Source: Bilabrum cf. latius
Taxonomy: Eukaryota; Bigyra: Bicosoecida; Bigyra; Bicosoecida
DNA length: 64,000 nucleotides
Assembly: GCA_965178125.1 (NCBI GenBank)
Contig: OZ237758.1
Span: forward strand, 496,001-560,000
Reading direction: 5' to 3'
Position 1 is the first letter of the stretch; each line of letters opens with the position of its first letter. The translations under genes were made by a program, and so were the position numbers. Below, in pieces: positions 61,052 through 64,000 of the stretch. The notes beneath the pieces are model-generated. The model ran no database searches, was not told where the DNA came from, and saw only the letters and a list, made by a program, of their open reading frames with translations.

Positions 61052-64000
61052 ATGAGCAGCCCGCAATTCGGTGTGCCCGTATGCCTAGCAAACGACTTGC
61101 ATGCGCTAGCCCGAGCAGGCAATGTCAAGCAGTTTCAGGCAGCCCTGCAATCCACGGACCCTCTTCACTCAGATGAAAAGGGGAAAACACCACTGGATTA
61201 CGCGCGCCTGTACGGCCACCAGCCGATTGTTGAGATAATTCTTTAGCATTGTGATGCAGCTGAAAGTCTTGGAGGGTCCACAGGCGTGCCGGCTCCGCGC
61301 GGATGGCTGCAAAGCCAAGCCCCCGTTGCGATATCCAGGGCGAAGCCAAGTAGGCATCGAGCCCGCGACAGATCGAGCAGGGGCTCTAGTGTATATCGGA
61401 GCAGTATACGCGTATCGCATCGCAGCGGTCGGCCAGCAGCCCCGTCTGCGGCGCTCGACAGCACCACCAGTCGACTGGGCGCTTCATTGAAGGCACTCAG
61501 CTCCAAGTATGCAAAGCAGCAGCATCTGTAGCCAAAGAAAGTTGAAGGCATCGGGCACAGAAGCCCTACGCAGGAAACCACAGCCAGTCACCCGGCCGGT
61601 GTCCGCGGCATGCCGAGCGCGAGCCGATCCGCCTTGGACGCAGACATCATGAACAGCTAGACGCAGCGCATGCTCTCTGGTACTATTCCGGATCCTCATG
61701 GTGTTAAATTGGAGCAGCTCCGCCGAGCAGAGAGGCGAAAGGGCCGGCACATGCGGACGGACAACGCCGAAATCGCGCTGGAGTCTTTCCTCCGAAAGCA
61801 CAAATTGAAGGGGGGCAAGCGGTTCACGCGACAGGAAAAGCTAGCCCTTCGCTCCTTCTTTGATTTTCTTGACGACGACGGCTCTGGCGCCGTGGATGGG
61901 GAGGAGCTCGAGGACCCCTTGTTTTCCACGGGCGTGGTGAGGAACCACAGGGAGCTGCAGGACGTGCTGAATTCCGTGGATCTCGACGGCAACGGAGAGC
62001 TCGATTTCCAGGAGCTGCTCGAGGCGCTGCTCCCCGGAGCTGGTGGTTTCTCCTCGGAAATGTTTGCAGCACAGGTAGAGGGGACCGGGGTGGTGGAAGC
62101 GCAGGTGGCCGCGGCGGGCGGGATGGGAGACGGCCGCAAGCGGATCAAGAAAGGGACGATTCCGCACGACGAGGGCGCCATGAGTCGGGTGCGGCGACTA
62201 CGTTTGCTCGCGCGACAGCGGTCGATAGGGAACAACAAGGGCGCGAACGAGATCGGCAGCCGCCCGGGCACCAGCAGCACCGGCCACTTCGAAAGCGGTG
62301 CGGCTGCAGCGGACCATCATGCCGCGGTATTCAAGCAGCCGCTTCATGATGCCTCGCATGAGGACCAGGACCAGGACCAGGAGCTTGAGAGACCGAGGAG
62401 GGGATAGCTGAGGGCCCTCGCGCATCGGTCAAGGGAGAGAATCAGCCTTAGGCTAAAGGCAAGCAGCAGCTTGGCGAGTCGCGTGGGTGCTTCGAGCTAG
62501 AGGCACCTCGATAGGGTGCAGGAGGAGGCAGCGCAAGAAGCAGAGCGGATCCAGAGGGCAGGCAAGGCGCAGCTGTCGGAGCTTGGGGCACCCAGGGGCG
62601 ACAATGATGCCAGTGGGGCGGGCTTTACTAGCAATGGCCGCGTAAGAAGTCGCAGGACCATCCTGTCAGGGACAGTGGCTGGGCCCGCAGGCTCAGGCAC
62701 AGCTCAGTCGCCTCAGTCTGCGAAGTTTCGGTTCGAGGAGACGGTCCGCCGCGGGCGACTGCTGGACAAGCAGAGAAAGCTAGTGATGGAGAGGAGAACG
62801 CTCAGAAGGAAAGCACGCGCGAGGCTTCAGCTGGCCCAGTACCTCGCGGGTCGATCTGAGGCAGGGGCAAGCATGGAGCCGGGTGACATTCACGGGGCGT
62901 GCCTATCGTTCGGGAAGGGCTTGTTTGAGGTGCCAGTCCCCGGCATGCCCGCGCCTTGGCCAGGGTCGATCCGAGCAGGCACCGGCGCCTCTGGCTCAAG
63001 CACTGGCATGGGGCTTGAAGCGAGCACCCACAGCAACAGAGGCATGAGTCCTGCGGGGGTGGCCGATCAGGGGTGGGACGAGGGTGGTGCCACTGGCAGC
63101 GATGCGGGCTCCATGCACCCAACCGTGGCGCACTCGAAGGCAGAAACGATCGGGCTTGCGTCCAAGCTGGGGAGGGTTGGTGCTCGTGCTGGTGGGGGCA
63201 CTCCAATTGGCTGGGATCCCGAGAACGGTGGCGGCGAAGATGGGGGATCTGAGGATTCTGACGTGTTTGCGGCGAAATTGGGTGGGGGCGTGTCGCATCA
63301 TGCGGTGAGGGCTCGTCGAGCGTCAGTCGTGAGGTGGCAGAACATGCGAGGGGTCCAAGATGAGGGCAGGGAAGGTGGTGTCGATCGGGACCTGGGCCCC
63401 GCTTCAGATACCCCCGGTTTGGACTCTGCTTCGTCTTTGGCCAGGTTGCGGGAGTCAATCTACGGCAAGTACGAGACCCACATTGTTGAGGGAGCCGAGA
63501 CGGGGGCCACGCTATCAACGGAGCACAAGATGGAGCTGCTCCGCTCCATGCCGCGTCCCAAGGGTGCCGATATGCCTCACTACAGGATCGGCACGGTAGG
63601 TCAGCAAGTGCAGAGCTCATTGGCAGAGCTGGCTAGAGTCGGCGATGCGATGAAGGAGGCGAGGAGGGCGGCCATTGTGGGGCATAGGCATGGTGATGCG
63701 AGCAAGCAGGAGCCGTCGGGCGACTTGGACAAGCAACAATCGATGCGTCAATCTGGCAGCAACAGCAGCATTCTAGAAAGGTAGAGCGGGCGTGGCATGG
63801 CTTCAACAGCAGCTCCTTCAGCAGCAGCTCCTTCAGCCAGCTCTGGGCGCACCCAGACGCCCATCCTCGACAGGTGGAACGCAGCAAAAATTGCCAAGAG
63901 CAAGGGCCGGGGAGATAACAAGGCGCGCAAGGGAAGCAAAAAGGATATCAATCGCGCGCATGAGAGGCCAATTGGGCGTGCCACCGGAGATGACATGACG
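61052..64000 (+). CDS. Ankyrin/EF-hand protein, 3' end outside the window
   Basis: At least 983 codons from ATG 61052 to the right edge, no TAA or TGA in frame. N-terminal ankyrin-like repeats (ALARAGNVKQFQAALQ, GKTPLDYARLYGHQPIVEII) are followed by a basic Ser/Arg-rich linker. Two EF-hands follow: loop DDDGSGAVDGEE (about residues 272-283) and DLDGNGELDFQE (about 310-321), both with the usual Ca ligands. The rest is charged coiled coil and low complexity (EEAAQEAERIQRAGKAQL, ETVRRGRLLDKQRKLVMERR). Six in-frame TAGs: 61244, 61529, 61658, 62405, 62498, 63782. Using TAG as stop would give four unrelated-looking fragments. A Ca-responsive scaffold is inferred. Whether the ankyrin and EF-hand parts belong to one gene depends wholly on TAG being sense; an ATG also opens at 61670. 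Confidence 0.65.

Noticed and set aside
1-64000. tRNA, rRNA, CRISPR arrays and transposons
   Set aside because: I looked in the intergenic gaps for cloverleaf-like, rRNA-like, direct-repeat-spacer or transposase signals and saw none that I could support by eye.

Overview
The window is a gene-dense stretch of a eukaryotic nuclear genome, most likely from a free-living heterotrophic protist. Evidence: spliceosomal introns (five found, all GT...GCAG), and an exclusively eukaryotic gene set: an ATG16 autophagy protein, a UBA-UIM-UAS-UBX p97/Cdc48 adaptor, a PX-PH phospholipase D, PIG-X of the GPI-anchor pathway, a SANT-domain nuclear factor and a villin headpiece. Nothing points to plastids. I cannot name the species.

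The key to reading the window is that UAG is not a stop here. Every long open frame is cut only by TAG, while TGA and TAA end genes where the protein family ends. With TAG read as an amino acid, dozens of ORF fragments join into about twelve genes. The residue is best read as glutamine: in the phospholipase D a TAG falls on the conserved Gln of the HFxQRW motif (position 44234), and in the SANT protein on a position where Gln fits well.

Layout. 1-28113, minus strand: one uninterrupted frame of about 9,370 codons with more than 60 in-frame TAGs, running off the left edge. It encodes a giant secreted or surface protein with a signal peptide, many FG-GAP-like beta-propeller repeats, a C-type lectin domain, a PAN/apple-like segment and Ser/Thr/Pro-rich repeats. 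28114-28906: divergent intergenic region. 28907-54420, plus strand: GH29 alpha-L-fucosidase, ATG16, UBX adaptor, a clan GH-A glycosidase carrying two +1 frameshifts, beta-trefoil lectin-GH59 galactocerebrosidase, PX-PH phospholipase D, a membrane-anchored GH20 hexosaminidase fused to an endonuclease/exonuclease/phosphatase (EEP) domain, and PIG-X; then a small uncertain ORF. 54927-57131, minus: GH31 glucosidase/xylosidase. 57501-58845, plus: SANT-domain protein in three exons. 59261-60772, minus: TPR protein ending in a villin headpiece. 61052 to the right edge, plus: ankyrin/EF-hand protein, incomplete.

Together, five glycoside hydrolases of lysosomal or secretory type (GH29, GH-A, GH59, GH20, GH31) lie within 28 kb. 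They are mixed with autophagy, GPI-anchor and lipid-signalling genes, which fits a phagotrophic or osmotrophic cell that degrades glycans and glycolipids. The physical clustering is seen; a shared function is inference.
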